Below, one piece after another: positions 1-5,200 of a DNA stretch of 6,042 nucleotides (position 1 is the first letter of the stretch; each line of letters begins with the position of its first letter). The notes below the pieces were generated by a model. That model had not been told where the DNA came from, made no database searches, and worked only from the letters and a program-made list of their open reading frames with translations. Both the position numbers and the translations under genes were made by a program. The stretch is from NCBI GenBank assembly GCA_022562795.1, contig JADFOP010000067.1, positions 1 through 6,042 on the forward strand. The letters run 5' to 3'. This DNA is from Nitrospinota bacterium. GTDB lineage: Bacteria > JADFOP01.

Positions 1-378
1 ACTGAAACCTGAGCCTTTATATTGCTGAGGAAATAGAAATCAAAGGAGTATAGTTAAAACGTCAGAATTCAACGAAGAAAATTTTGCTGTATACTCCCTC
101 CGACCACCCTCCCATCCCACGGGTCACTAAACAATATAAACTCTTCCATGCCTCCGTGTCTAGTCCAAAAATCATTTTCCTACGCTCGGAGAGCAATTTT
201 TTTCAATTACAGGGTCCATGTTCCAATGATCAAGATTGAGTATGGGCAGGCCCCGACACGATGACTTGATAACGGCAAATTGTCCAACGAGATAGGGCTA
301 AAAGACTTAGGCCTTTAGCTCCATACGGGGTGGGATAGGACGGTCGAGACAGTTACGGTTTATAAAGACGCTTCCGGG
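1..378. other. AT-rich intergenic stretch without a gene
   Basis: No reading frame with a credible start, RBS or protein-like composition is seen on either strand. The stretch is visibly richer in A and T than the genes that follow. It is the 3' side of the minus-strand formyltransferase. I see no convincing intrinsic terminator for that gene: a GCTAAA/TTTAGC stem around 298-320 is not followed by a T-run on the minus strand. An 8-bp inverted repeat, GGAGTATA at 45-52 and TATACTCC at 90-97, is present, as is a very short GCTC/GAGC hairpin followed by seven T (184-203) on the plus strand. Neither can be assigned a function. Confidence 0.6.
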
Positions 379-1338
379 TCACGAGCCCAGTCGCGCTCCC
401 GGACCGATGTGATGTCGCCGGGCAAATTCTCCGGCCCCAAGCTCCTCCTCGCCGTCCAACTGGAGGGAAATCACCTGCAAGGCACCCTCACCCGAAGCAA
501 CCACAATCGCTTCGTCTGAGTCTACCCCGATAACCTCTCCAGGGTGTTGCCCTTGAACTTCATCCTGCAGGTCGCAAACTTCGCCCCACCAGACGAAGAG
601 CTTCCGTCCATTGTGGAACGTAAAAGCTCCAGGATAAGGATGTGTTACGGCCCGGATGAGATTGTAGATCGCGCGGGCAGGCTGAACCCAGTCAATCTTT
701 CCATCCGCAGGTGTCCTTCGACCAAAGTAGCTCGATAGGGAATGATCCTGTGGGATACGGGGTGCCCGGCCCGATTTTTTGAGGGGCCAAGTTTCACGAA
801 AGAGCTCACGTGAAGCTTCCGTCATTTTATGGTGTAGGGAAATGGCGGTGTCCGTATCGCTAATGGTAACAACCCGTTGGGAGATAATCTCGCCTCGATC
901 CGCCTTTGCCTCCATATAATGAAGGGTCGCCCCCGTTTCGGTCTCCCCGTTGACCAAAACCCAATTGACCGGCGCTCGTCCCCGGTACTTGGGAAGGAGC
1001 GAGCCGTGGAGGTTGATGCAACCACGGGGGGGGATGGCCAAGATATCGGGGGAGACGATCTGGCGGAAAGCCAAGGAAAAAAGGATGTCCGGCTGGAGGG
1101 CCATCAAGCTACTCACAAAGATCGGCTTGTTGACGTCGTTCGGGGTATGGACCGGAATAGAATGAGTCCGGGCCAGCTCAGCGACGGACCGGTACCAACC
1201 GTTCTCGTTGGGATCGTCGTGGTGCGTCACCACAGCGACAACCTCCTCACCTGCCTTAATGAGCTCCTCAAGACAGACGTAGCCCACCTCATGATAACCC
1301 AAAACAACCACCCTCCTAGCTGTGCTCCTCTCTCTCAT
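379..1338 (-). CDS. ArnA-like formyltransferase (formyl-THF dependent, sugar-nucleotide type)
   Basis: A 319-residue cytosolic enzyme predicted to transfer a formyl group from N10-formyltetrahydrofolate to the amino group of a nucleotide-linked amino sugar. It aligns along its whole length with the N-terminal formyltransferase domain of ArnA (UDP-4-amino-4-deoxy-L-arabinose formyltransferase) and more distantly with Met-tRNA formyltransferase. Seen: an N-terminal Rossmann start (residues 9-40), the INLHGSLLPKYRGRAP signature at 108-123, catalytic Asn109, His111 and Asp147 (equivalent to Asn102, His104 and Asp140 of E. coli ArnA, a constant offset of 7), the FGRRTPADG motif at 205-213 and a C-terminal OB-like part. 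The ArnA dehydrogenase domain is absent, so this is the stand-alone form. I chose the ATG at 1338 over the GTG at 1344 because a GAGG sits five bases before the ATG and nothing suitable precedes the GTG. It lies 20 bases behind the TPR gene, probably in one transcript. The exact sugar substrate is unknown. Confidence 0.9.
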   Translation of the reverse strand: MRERSTARRVVVLGYHEVGYVCLEELIKAGEEVVAVVTHHDDPNENGWYRSVAELARTHSIPVHTPNDVNKPIFVSSLMALQPDILFSLAFRQIVSPDILAIPPRGCINLHGSLLPKYRGRAPVNWVLVNGETETGATLHYMEAKADRGEIISQRVVTISDTDTAISLHHKMTEASRELFRETWPLKKSGRAPRIPQDHSLSSYFGRRTPADGKIDWVQPARAIYNLIRAVTHPYPGAFTFHNGRKLFVWWGEVCDLQDEVQGQHPGEVIGVDSDEAIVVASGEGALQVISLQLDGEEELGAGEFARRHHIGPGARLGS

Positions 1339-1340
1339 CC

Positions 1341-1347
1341 TCACCTC
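1341..1347 (-). promoter_or_regulatory. RBS of the formyltransferase gene
   Basis: On the minus strand the sequence GAGGTGA precedes the ATG at 1338. Its GAGG core is five bases from that ATG, whereas the in-frame GTG at 1344 overlaps this motif and cannot use it. This decides the start. The site lies between the stop of the TPR gene and the formyltransferase, consistent with translation from a shared mRNA. Confidence 0.6.
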
Positions 1348-1358
1348 ATTGTAAGCGA

Positions 1359-2195
1359 TTATTCATTAAAATGGCCTATAGCGTGCCTTCCTTGATGTGA
1401 CCGAGTTTCCAGAAGAACCTGAATTTGGTGTTGATTAGAATTCAGCCGTAAGGATTCCTGCCAACAGGAACGTGCCTCCTCGGATCTGCCTGCTTCCTGG
1501 AGCCACGCACCTAGCTCGTTTAAGGCCGGCACCTGGAATCGGCCGAACAGAGGATTGAGCTCGAGGCTTTCCACGAGCCGGGCAATGGCGTCTGGCGTAT
1601 TGCCGAGGAAACGGTATAGGCGGGCCAGATTAAACTGGGCCTCGGAGTGGAAGGGCTCCAACCCCATGGCCCGGCGGAGGACACCGACGGCGTCGCCAAA
1701 ACGCCCTCTGGCGCAGTAGACATTGGCGAGGCCGCTTAACACGTAGCCGTCATCGCCGAAGATGGCCAGAGCCTCCAGGACGTATCGTTCGACCTCGTCC
1801 CAATCGCTCCGTTCGGTTGCCAGCAGGGCCATGTACTTCGACATCTGGTAATTAAGACACGCCGTTAGGGCTTGTCTTCTCTCAGGACCTGAAGGGTGGT
1901 CAATATAAGCCTTACTTATCTCAAGGCAAAATCGGTCGTAGGCGATGGGGAGGTAAGGACCTTCCAGGTCGGAATCGCTGAGGCCCTCCTCAGCCAAAGC
2001 TCTAAGGGCCTCCTCGGTCTGGCGGCGGGCCTCTTCGGCTGAAATCACCCCTCCGCGCTCTCCCATGTGGGCCGTTGCGAGGTTGCACCGGGCAAGAGCG
2101 AATGAGGGCCTGAGAGCCAGGGCCCTCTCAAAAGACTCCAGCGCCATCGATAAATCGCCCTCCAGGGAGGCCGCCACCCCTTGGGCGTTTATCAC
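1359..2195 (-). CDS. TPR-repeat protein, possibly 5'-truncated
   Basis: A 278-residue protein built of tetratricopeptide repeats, which form helical scaffolds for protein-protein contacts. Repeats are seen at about residues 2-33 (GVAASLEGDLSMALESFERA), 150-182 (LANVYCARGRFGDAV), 184-216 (LARLYRFLGNTPDAI) and 222-254 (LGAWLQEAGRSEEAR), with a degenerate helical region between 50 and 148. No signal peptide or membrane segment is seen, so it is probably cytosolic; the partner is unknown. The only usable start in frame is the GTG at 2195, which has a weak RBS. The frame stays open upstream to a stop at 2322-2324, and residues translated from about 2196-2264 still look protein-like. The true N-terminus may therefore have been lost where the divergent epimerase gene begins. 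It precedes the formyltransferase in the same direction with a 20-base gap, suggesting an operon. Confidence 0.75.
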   Translation of the reverse strand: MINAQGVAASLEGDLSMALESFERALALRPSFALARCNLATAHMGERGGVISAEEARRQTEEALRALAEEGLSDSDLEGPYLPIAYDRFCLEISKAYIDHPSGPERRQALTACLNYQMSKYMALLATERSDWDEVERYVLEALAIFGDDGYVLSGLANVYCARGRFGDAVGVLRRAMGLEPFHSEAQFNLARLYRFLGNTPDAIARLVESLELNPLFGRFQVPALNELGAWLQEAGRSEEARSCWQESLRLNSNQHQIQVLLETRSHQGRHAIGHFNE

Positions 2196-2258
2196 CCGTG
2201 GGCTCTCGCCCCATGAGGCACGGTAATTGCTGATAAGAGCTAGCGGAATGAGCTGGTA

Positions 2259-2266
2259 GGGAGGAG
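2259..2266 (+). promoter_or_regulatory. RBS of the SDR-aminotransferase fusion
   Basis: GGGAGGAG is followed by seven bases and then the GTG at 2274. This is a strong Shine-Dalgarno at ideal spacing and supports GTG as the original start of the epimerase gene. No clear sigma70-type promoter is seen in the 78 bases between the divergent starts. Confidence 0.65.
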
Positions 2267-2273
2267 CGAGCTT

Positions 2274-3131
2274 GTGCAGAGGGTTCTTGTAACAGGCGGA
2301 GCAGGTTACCTGGGCTCCATATTATCTCGGCGGCTCGTGGACAAAGGCTACGAAGTCTTGTGTCTCGACCGGCTCTATTTCGGAGATAAGCCCGTGGCCT
2401 TGCTTCTCGGCCACCCGAACTTCCAGCTCGTCCAAGCCAATATCGTCGACATCGCCGACCACGCCGAGCTCATGGAGGGCGTGGACGCCGTCATCCACCT
2501 GGCGGGCCTGGCCTACGACCCGTCTTGCGACCTCGACCCAGCAACGCTGAATATCGACCCGGAGGCCATAGAGGCGGCGATCACCGAACGAACCAAGGCC
2601 ATCATTCCCGTCCATATGGCCGGCTTTCCCTGCGACCTCGACCGGATTCACGCCGTGGCCCAAGGCCACGGACTAGCCGTGGTCGAAGATGCGGCCCACG
2701 CCCTAGGGGCGCAATACAAGGGCGAGAAGATCGGGGCGATCAGCGAATTCACCTGCTTTAGCTTCTACCCTGTTAAGAACATCACCACCATCGAGGGAGG
2801 TGCGTTGGCCACAAACAACGCCGAGTGGGCCGAGACAGCCCGCCTCTACAGCCTCCACGGGATAAGCCGAGACGCCTGGAAGCGATACCAGCCCGGGGGC
2901 TCCCTTCATTGGGAGGCTCTTGGCGCCGGGGTTCAAGTACAACATGTCCGATATCCAGGCCTCATTGGGCATCCACCAGCTTCCCAGGCTCGACTCATTC
3001 ATCGCCACGAGGCGCCGCCACGCGGAGCGATACCGGGAGGCCTTTGCCGCCCTGCCCGAGATCGAGACGTTTTTTCAGGAGGCCAACGGCGTCCTTCACG
3101 CCCACCACCTATTCATCATCGCCCTCAGTGA
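2274..3131 (+). CDS. Chimeric ORF: SDR NAD-binding segment plus middle of a DegT aminotransferase
   Basis: This 285-codon frame starts at GTG after a strong RBS. Residues 3-14 (RVLVTGGAGYLG) carry the SDR glycine motif, followed by the acidic turn near Asp32 and VIHLAGLAYDPSCDLDP at 73-89, typical of extended SDR epimerases. From residue 92 (LNIDPEAIEAAITERTKAIIPVH) it matches DegT/ArnB aminotransferases: EDAAHALGA at 138-146 with the Asp139 that contacts the PLP ring nitrogen, and SFYPVKNITTIEGG at 163-176 with Lys168 as the expected Schiff-base lysine. The frame leaves the aminotransferase after Glu214. Residues 215-285 are out-of-frame translation, rich in Pro, Arg and His, and mean nothing. 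As written it should not fold as either enzyme. Confidence 0.6.
   Translation: MQRVLVTGGAGYLGSILSRRLVDKGYEVLCLDRLYFGDKPVALLLGHPNFQLVQANIVDIADHAELMEGVDAVIHLAGLAYDPSCDLDPATLNIDPEAIEAAITERTKAIIPVHMAGFPCDLDRIHAVAQGHGLAVVEDAAHALGAQYKGEKIGAISEFTCFSFYPVKNITTIEGGALATNNAEWAETARLYSLHGISRDAWKRYQPGGSLHWEALGAGVQVQHVRYPGLIGHPPASQARLIHRHEAPPRGAIPGGLCRPARDRDVFSGGQRRPSRPPPIHHRPQ
2529..2543 (+). other. Fusion junction between SDR and aminotransferase sequence
   Basis: Around codons 86-90 (Asp-Leu-Asp-Pro-Ala) the protein switches family. In SDR epimerases the segment 'DPxCDLDP' is followed by a Thr-x-x-Asn helix. In DegT proteins 'DIDPxTLNIDPEAIE' precedes the segment seen here. Both therefore share an Asp-Leu/Ile-Asp-Pro stretch at this very point, which would give a short DNA similarity (GACCTCGACCC here) suitable for a deletion or for an assembler to collapse. 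The family boundaries are from memory of the families and the exact base cannot be fixed. Confidence 0.6.
2916..2919 (+). other. Frameshift site (one extra base) in the aminotransferase
   Basis: Up to codon 2913-2915 (Glu214) the aminotransferase is in the frame of the GTG at 2274. From TTG at 2920 it continues (LAPGFKYNMSDIQASLG) in the next frame. Four bases, GCTC, stand where one codon is expected; removing one gives the family-like 'HWE-x-LAPGFKYN'. No slippery homopolymer or downstream pseudoknot is evident, so a mutation or sequencing error is more likely than programmed frameshifting. Confidence 0.75.
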
Positions 3132-3438
3132 CGGAATGCTTAATATCGACAGGGACGGCCTGATGGAAGCCCTCAAGGCAGAAAACATCGCGACGGGCGT
3201 ACACTTTCGCTCGCTCCACATCCAGCCCTACTACCGGGAAACCTTCGGCTATCGCCCAGAGGACTTTCCCCGCGCCCTGGACTTAAACAACCGGATCCTC
3301 TCCCTCCCCCTCTACCCGACCATGACGTACCAAGACGTCGAGGACGTCATCAGGGCGGTCACAAAGCTCGTCCGCTTCTACCGGAGTGCGAAGCCCTCAA
3401 GGGTAGAGAGGTGTAAAAAGGAGAGGGTGGCCCAATGA
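2920..3438 (+). CDS. C-terminal part of DegT/ArnB-family aminotransferase (out-of-frame fragment)
   Basis: This 172-codon frame carries the rest of the aminotransferase. GFKYNMSDIQASLGIHQL at about residues 4-21 is the strongly conserved DegT segment after the PLP lysine. It continues through the small C-terminal domain with TGVHFRSLHIQPYYRETFGY (about 92-111), ILSLPLYPTMTYQDVEDVI (about 127-145) and a basic tail. The family forms homodimers that transaminate nucleotide-linked 4-keto or 3-keto sugars using glutamate. The TTG at 2920 is only the first permitted start codon after the shift; there is no RBS before it, so independent translation is unlikely. It belongs to the gene whose earlier part lies in another frame just upstream. 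The TGA at 3436-3438 abuts the terminator of the convergent methyltransferase. Confidence 0.65.
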   Translation: MAPGFKYNMSDIQASLGIHQLPRLDSFIATRRRHAERYREAFAALPEIETFFQEANGVLHAHHLFIIALSDGMLNIDRDGLMEALKAENIATGVHFRSLHIQPYYRETFGYRPEDFPRALDLNNRILSLPLYPTMTYQDVEDVIRAVTKLVRFYRSAKPSRVERCKKERVAQ

Positions 3439-3470
3439 AAAAACCCGCCCCCGCGCGCGGCGGGAGCGGG
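3438..3470 (-). terminator. Intrinsic terminator of the PmtA-like methyltransferase
   Basis: On the minus strand a GC-only hairpin (3444-3448 pairs with 3466-3470, one C/A mismatch, then 3450-3454 pairs with 3460-3464, five-base loop) is followed directly by six T (plus-strand A-run 3438-3443). It lies about 35 bases past the methyltransferase stop. The T-run overlaps the last base of the aminotransferase stop codon. On the plus strand the hairpin has no T-run after it, so it acts mainly for the minus-strand gene. A second small hairpin (3483-3489 with 3495-3501) sits between it and the stop codon. Confidence 0.75.
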
Positions 3471-3505
3471 CTAGGCAGGCGCCCGCCTCTCAAGGAGGCG
3501 GTCGA

Positions 3506-4126
3506 TTACTTGTTGTTCGTCGCGAAGACGACGTGCCAGAGGTCTAGTTTCTTAATCTGGTAGCAATTGTCGATGGCCAGGTCGGCGGTCTCGGCCAAGT
3601 CCGACAATTTGATGTCTGACCTCCAGCCTAGGAATCGGCAGGCTGGAGCCACCCACCTCTCAAGCGTCCCGATCACCTTGTTCTTCTCGTTTTGAAAATG
3701 GTTGACGATTACGAGGTTTCCTTCGGGCTTCAGCACACGCTTCATCTCGCTGATGGTGCGTACCGGGTCGGGAACGACCGAAATTACGAAGGTCGCCAGG
3801 ACGTGGTCGAAGCTGTTATCGGCGAAAGAGAGTTGCTGGGCGTCCATCTCAAGGAGGTTTACTTGCGTGAGAGCGAGCTCCTCGACCTTGCGCCTGGCCT
3901 TGGCTAGCATATTGCCGGAGAGGTCGATGCCGATGACTTCGCAGTCCTTCGGATAGAGGGGCAATGTGAGGCCGGTGCCCACGCCCACATCGAGCACACG
4001 TTGGCCGGACCGAATGTTCATGGCCTCGATGACGTGCTTCTGGCGTGGGCTGAAAAACCACTTGAAGACGTAATCGTAGATATTCGACCACGCGGAGTAA
4101 GTTTTCTTAATCTTCTCAACGTTCAT
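3506..4126 (-). CDS. SAM-dependent methyltransferase, PmtA/UbiE-like
   Basis: A 206-residue class I methyltransferase. The closest pattern I recognise is the PmtA-type phosphatidylethanolamine N-methyltransferase, which methylates PE stepwise toward phosphatidylcholine at the inner membrane face; UbiE-like quinone methylases are the alternative. Seen: motif I VLDVGVGTGL at 44-53, the acidic end of strand 2 in IGIDLS at 65-70 (Asp68, ribose contact), MDAQQLSF at 94-101, the PmtA-like FVISVVPDP at 113-121, MKRVLKPEG at 128-136 and VNHF at 141-144. Length fits PmtA (about 200 residues). The N-terminal YSAWSNIYDYVF (10-21) is the usual amphipathic entry of these enzymes. The ATG at 4126 has GGAG six bases upstream, so the start is secure. 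It stands alone, convergent with the broken aminotransferase and divergent from the 184-residue gene. Family assignment is strong; the lipid substrate is inferred. Confidence 0.85.
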   Translation of the reverse strand: MNVEKIKKTYSAWSNIYDYVFKWFFSPRQKHVIEAMNIRSGQRVLDVGVGTGLTLPLYPKDCEVIGIDLSGNMLAKARRKVEELALTQVNLLEMDAQQLSFADNSFDHVLATFVISVVPDPVRTISEMKRVLKPEGNLVIVNHFQNEKNKVIGTLERWVAPACRFLGWRSDIKLSDLAETADLAIDNCYQIKKLDLWHVVFATNNK

Positions 4127-4230
4127 CGCGCACTCCGTCTTCAGGCTCCGTCAGGCGACAAAACGCAGCACTCTCGAAACGAGAACGATGCTATCGTATA
4201 TGGACAGACTATTAAAGAAACCCAGGTGCG

Positions 4231-4277
4231 CCTTCGTGGAACTTGTCTTCCGCTGAAGGGGTTTCGGTACTTCCACG
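4231..4277 (+). other. Overlapping alternative hairpins in the divergent intergenic region
   Basis: Within the 249 bases between the methyltransferase and the 184-residue gene, 4231-4241 (CCTTCGTGGAA) pairs with 4248-4259 (TTCCGC, one bulged T, GAAGG), an 11-pair stem with a six-base loop. The same left arm, CGTGGAA at 4235-4241, also pairs perfectly with TTCCACG at 4271-4277, so the two folds exclude each other. The element lies upstream of the predicted promoter of the next gene, so it would be in an RNA only if another promoter exists. I cannot assign a function. Confidence 0.35.
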
Positions 4278-4282
4278 CGGGA

Positions 4283-4321
4283 CGTTACCATACCATCAGC
4301 ATTTTTGCAACGTTTTTTTTG
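4283..4321 (+). terminator. Weak terminator-like structure with T-run
   Basis: ACGTT at 4283-4287 can pair with AACGT before a run of T ending near 4320, with a nested GCA/TGC mini-hairpin between. The stem is short and AT-rich, so terminator strength is doubtful. It would matter only if a transcript enters from the left through the hairpin region at 4231-4277. Confidence 0.25.
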
Positions 4322-4327
4322 GCGCCC

Positions 4328-4357
4328 TTGTCACGGAGCTCTGAGGTGGTTTATTAT
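4328..4357 (+). promoter_or_regulatory. Sigma70-like promoter of the 184-residue gene and probably tRNA-Gln
   Basis: TTGTCA (4328-4333, five of six consensus bases) is followed after 18 bases by TATTAT (4352-4357, five of six). Transcription would start near 4364, leaving a leader of only about 12 bases before the ATG at 4376. That leader consists almost entirely of the RBS GAGAGGG (4366-4372). Confidence 0.6.
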
Positions 4358-4375
4358 GTAACGCCGAGAGGGATT

Positions 4376-4930
4376 ATGGGCGACAACGACGCGAGAGTTG
4401 AGCGGCTAGACCCGTACGAGACTTACGGGCTCCAGCGCATCCCGAAAAGCCGGGCCGAGTCCTTAGAAGCGCTCCAGGCCGAGTTTCACCGCGAGATCGC
4501 ACGCCGAGCTGGAGCGTACGGGAGCCGGCTCGCAGAGCTCTTCGAAGCCCTCGAGGGGGCTCGGCAAACCTTCGAGGCGGGCCTTGGGGAGCTGGTGGAT
4601 TCCGTTCTAAGAAGGCTCGGTCCTCAGGCCGCCCGGTGGTCTTGGGGCGAGCTCATCGCCGGCATCGAGGCGCTTCCCCCGAAGCGAGGGGCGACGCTGG
4701 CCCAAGGCGTGCGGGCCGTCGAGCGGTCCGCCGAGCTCCACGTGGGACTGAGGGCTCAGGCGGAGGGTGTCCGCCACCACCTCATCATCCACCGCGAGGC
4801 GATGGGTTTCCGCCGCCACCACCTGGTCGATGAGAAGTTCCCGCTCCCGGCGGCTCTGCCGCAGGTTGAGGCGGCCTGGCGCCAAGCCCGCGCCGGGCTG
4901 AAGGAGAGCAGGCCCAAAGTATCGATATAG
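4376..4930 (+). CDS. Hypothetical protein, helical, 184 residues, upstream of tRNA-Gln
   Basis: I do not recognise a family. The ATG at 4376 is preceded by GAGAGGG and a well-placed promoter; the frame is open further left, but only by running antisense through the methyltransferase, so I start here. The protein is soluble, with no signal peptide or membrane segment. Residues 25-85 (RAESLEALQAEFHREIARRAGAYGSRLAELFEALEGA...) look like one or two long amphipathic helices able to form a coiled coil. Residues 88-100 hold a Trp-containing helix. A His/Arg-rich segment, RHHLIIHREAMGFRRHHLVD at 133-152, is the most distinctive part and is followed by the proline-containing KFPLPAALP (154-162) and a last helix. 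The balanced codon use and clear signals suggest a real gene. The stop is three bases before tRNA-Gln, so both are probably made in one transcript. Confidence 0.65.
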   Translation: MGDNDARVERLDPYETYGLQRIPKSRAESLEALQAEFHREIARRAGAYGSRLAELFEALEGARQTFEAGLGELVDSVLRRLGPQAARWSWGELIAGIEALPPKRGATLAQGVRAVERSAELHVGLRAQAEGVRHHLIIHREAMGFRRHHLVDEKFPLPAALPQVEAAWRQARAGLKESRPKVSI

Positions 4931-4933
4931 CGC

Positions 4934-5007
4934 TCCCCGGTCGTCCAATGGCAGGACCCCAGACTTTGGATCTGGTGATGGAGGTTCGAATCCTCCCCGG
5001 GGATCCA
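4934..5007 (+). tRNA. tRNA-Gln (anticodon TTG), CCA encoded
   Basis: A full cloverleaf is seen: acceptor 4934-4940 with 4997-5003 (seven pairs), D stem GTCC/GGAC at 4943-4946 and 4954-4957, anticodon stem CCAGA/TCTGG at 4959-4963 and 4971-4975, loop CTTTGGA with anticodon TTG at 4966-4968 (reads CAA, and CAG by wobble), T stem GGAGG/CCTCC around the loop TTCGAAT at 4985-4991, discriminator T at 5004 and an encoded CCA at 5005-5007. All stems pair without mismatch, so it should be functional. It starts three bases after the stop of the upstream gene and therefore needs 5' processing from that transcript or an internal promoter. Confidence 0.96.
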
Positions 5008-5051
5008 GGTCCATTATAGAGTCTATATATCTTTGGCTGAAGGGGACGAAG

Positions 5052-5092
5052 CAGGGGGTTTTCCAACTCTAAGCACCGCCCCCTGTTTATTT
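5052..5092 (+). terminator. Terminator-like hairpin after tRNA-Gln
   Basis: CAGGGGG (5052-5058) pairs with CCCCCTG (5079-5085), followed by TTTATTT. The seven-pair GC-rich stem is good but the 20-base loop and interrupted T-run are not ideal. It is placed about 45 bases behind the tRNA and would end the transcript carrying the 184-residue gene and the tRNA. Confidence 0.55.
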
Positions 5093-5132
5093 CCGAGAGA
5101 CACCTCGCCGGCCCCTCGCAGCTCAAAAAAAC

Positions 5133-5161
5133 TTGCCAAATTACACCGCCTGTACTATTAT
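5133..5161 (+). promoter_or_regulatory. Sigma70-like promoter of the cold-shock gene
   Basis: TTGCCA (5133-5138) and TATTAT (5156-5161) each match five of six consensus bases and are separated by the optimal 17 bases. Initiation near 5168 would give an untranslated leader of about 135 bases. Long leaders are a known trait of regulated cold-shock mRNAs. Confidence 0.7.
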
Positions 5162-5200
5162 AGGGGTAGCAGGAGATAGACTTGGTAGGAACGATAGGGA

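Larger units (their letters stand above)
2274..3438 (+). pseudogene. Broken sugar-nucleotide locus: SDR epimerase start fused to DegT/ArnB aminotransferase, with frameshift
   Basis: Read as a whole, this locus is two genes collapsed into one and then frameshifted. Residues 1-88 are the NAD-binding start of an extended SDR epimerase/dehydratase. From about residue 89 the text is a DegT/DnrJ/EryC1/StrS aminotransferase of the ArnB type, entering at what would normally be about residue 100. Restoring one base at 2916-2919 gives a continuous aminotransferase to 3438. Lost are the catalytic Tyr-x3-Lys half of the SDR and the N-terminal third of the aminotransferase, including the Gly-Thr-x-Ala-Leu segment that binds the PLP phosphate. 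Neither activity is expected to survive. It probably served the same surface-sugar pathway as the neighbouring formyltransferase. A chimeric assembly could look the same and must be excluded. Confidence 0.7.

Noticed and set aside
45-97. 8-bp inverted repeat GGAGTATA/TATACTCC as an operator or element end
   Set aside because: The arms are 37 bases apart and do not extend; such a match can arise by chance and there is no gene at a suitable distance.
184-203. GCTC/GAGC hairpin followed by seven T, possible plus-strand terminator
   Set aside because: Only four base pairs with a three-base loop; too weak, and no plus-strand gene lies upstream in the window.
877-1395. Plus-strand ORF of 172 codons over the formyltransferase
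   Set aside because: Fully antisense to a well-conserved gene with intact motifs; no RBS or recognisable domain.
4001-4375. Extension of the 184-residue gene to a start at 4001
   Set aside because: It would run antisense through the methyltransferase gene. The part before 4376 lacks an RBS and reads unlike the rest, whereas ATG 4376 has a promoter and RBS directly upstream.
4985-5007. 3' end of tRNA-Gln as a phage or island attachment site
   Set aside because: No second copy of the tRNA 3' end and no integrase gene is visible in the window.
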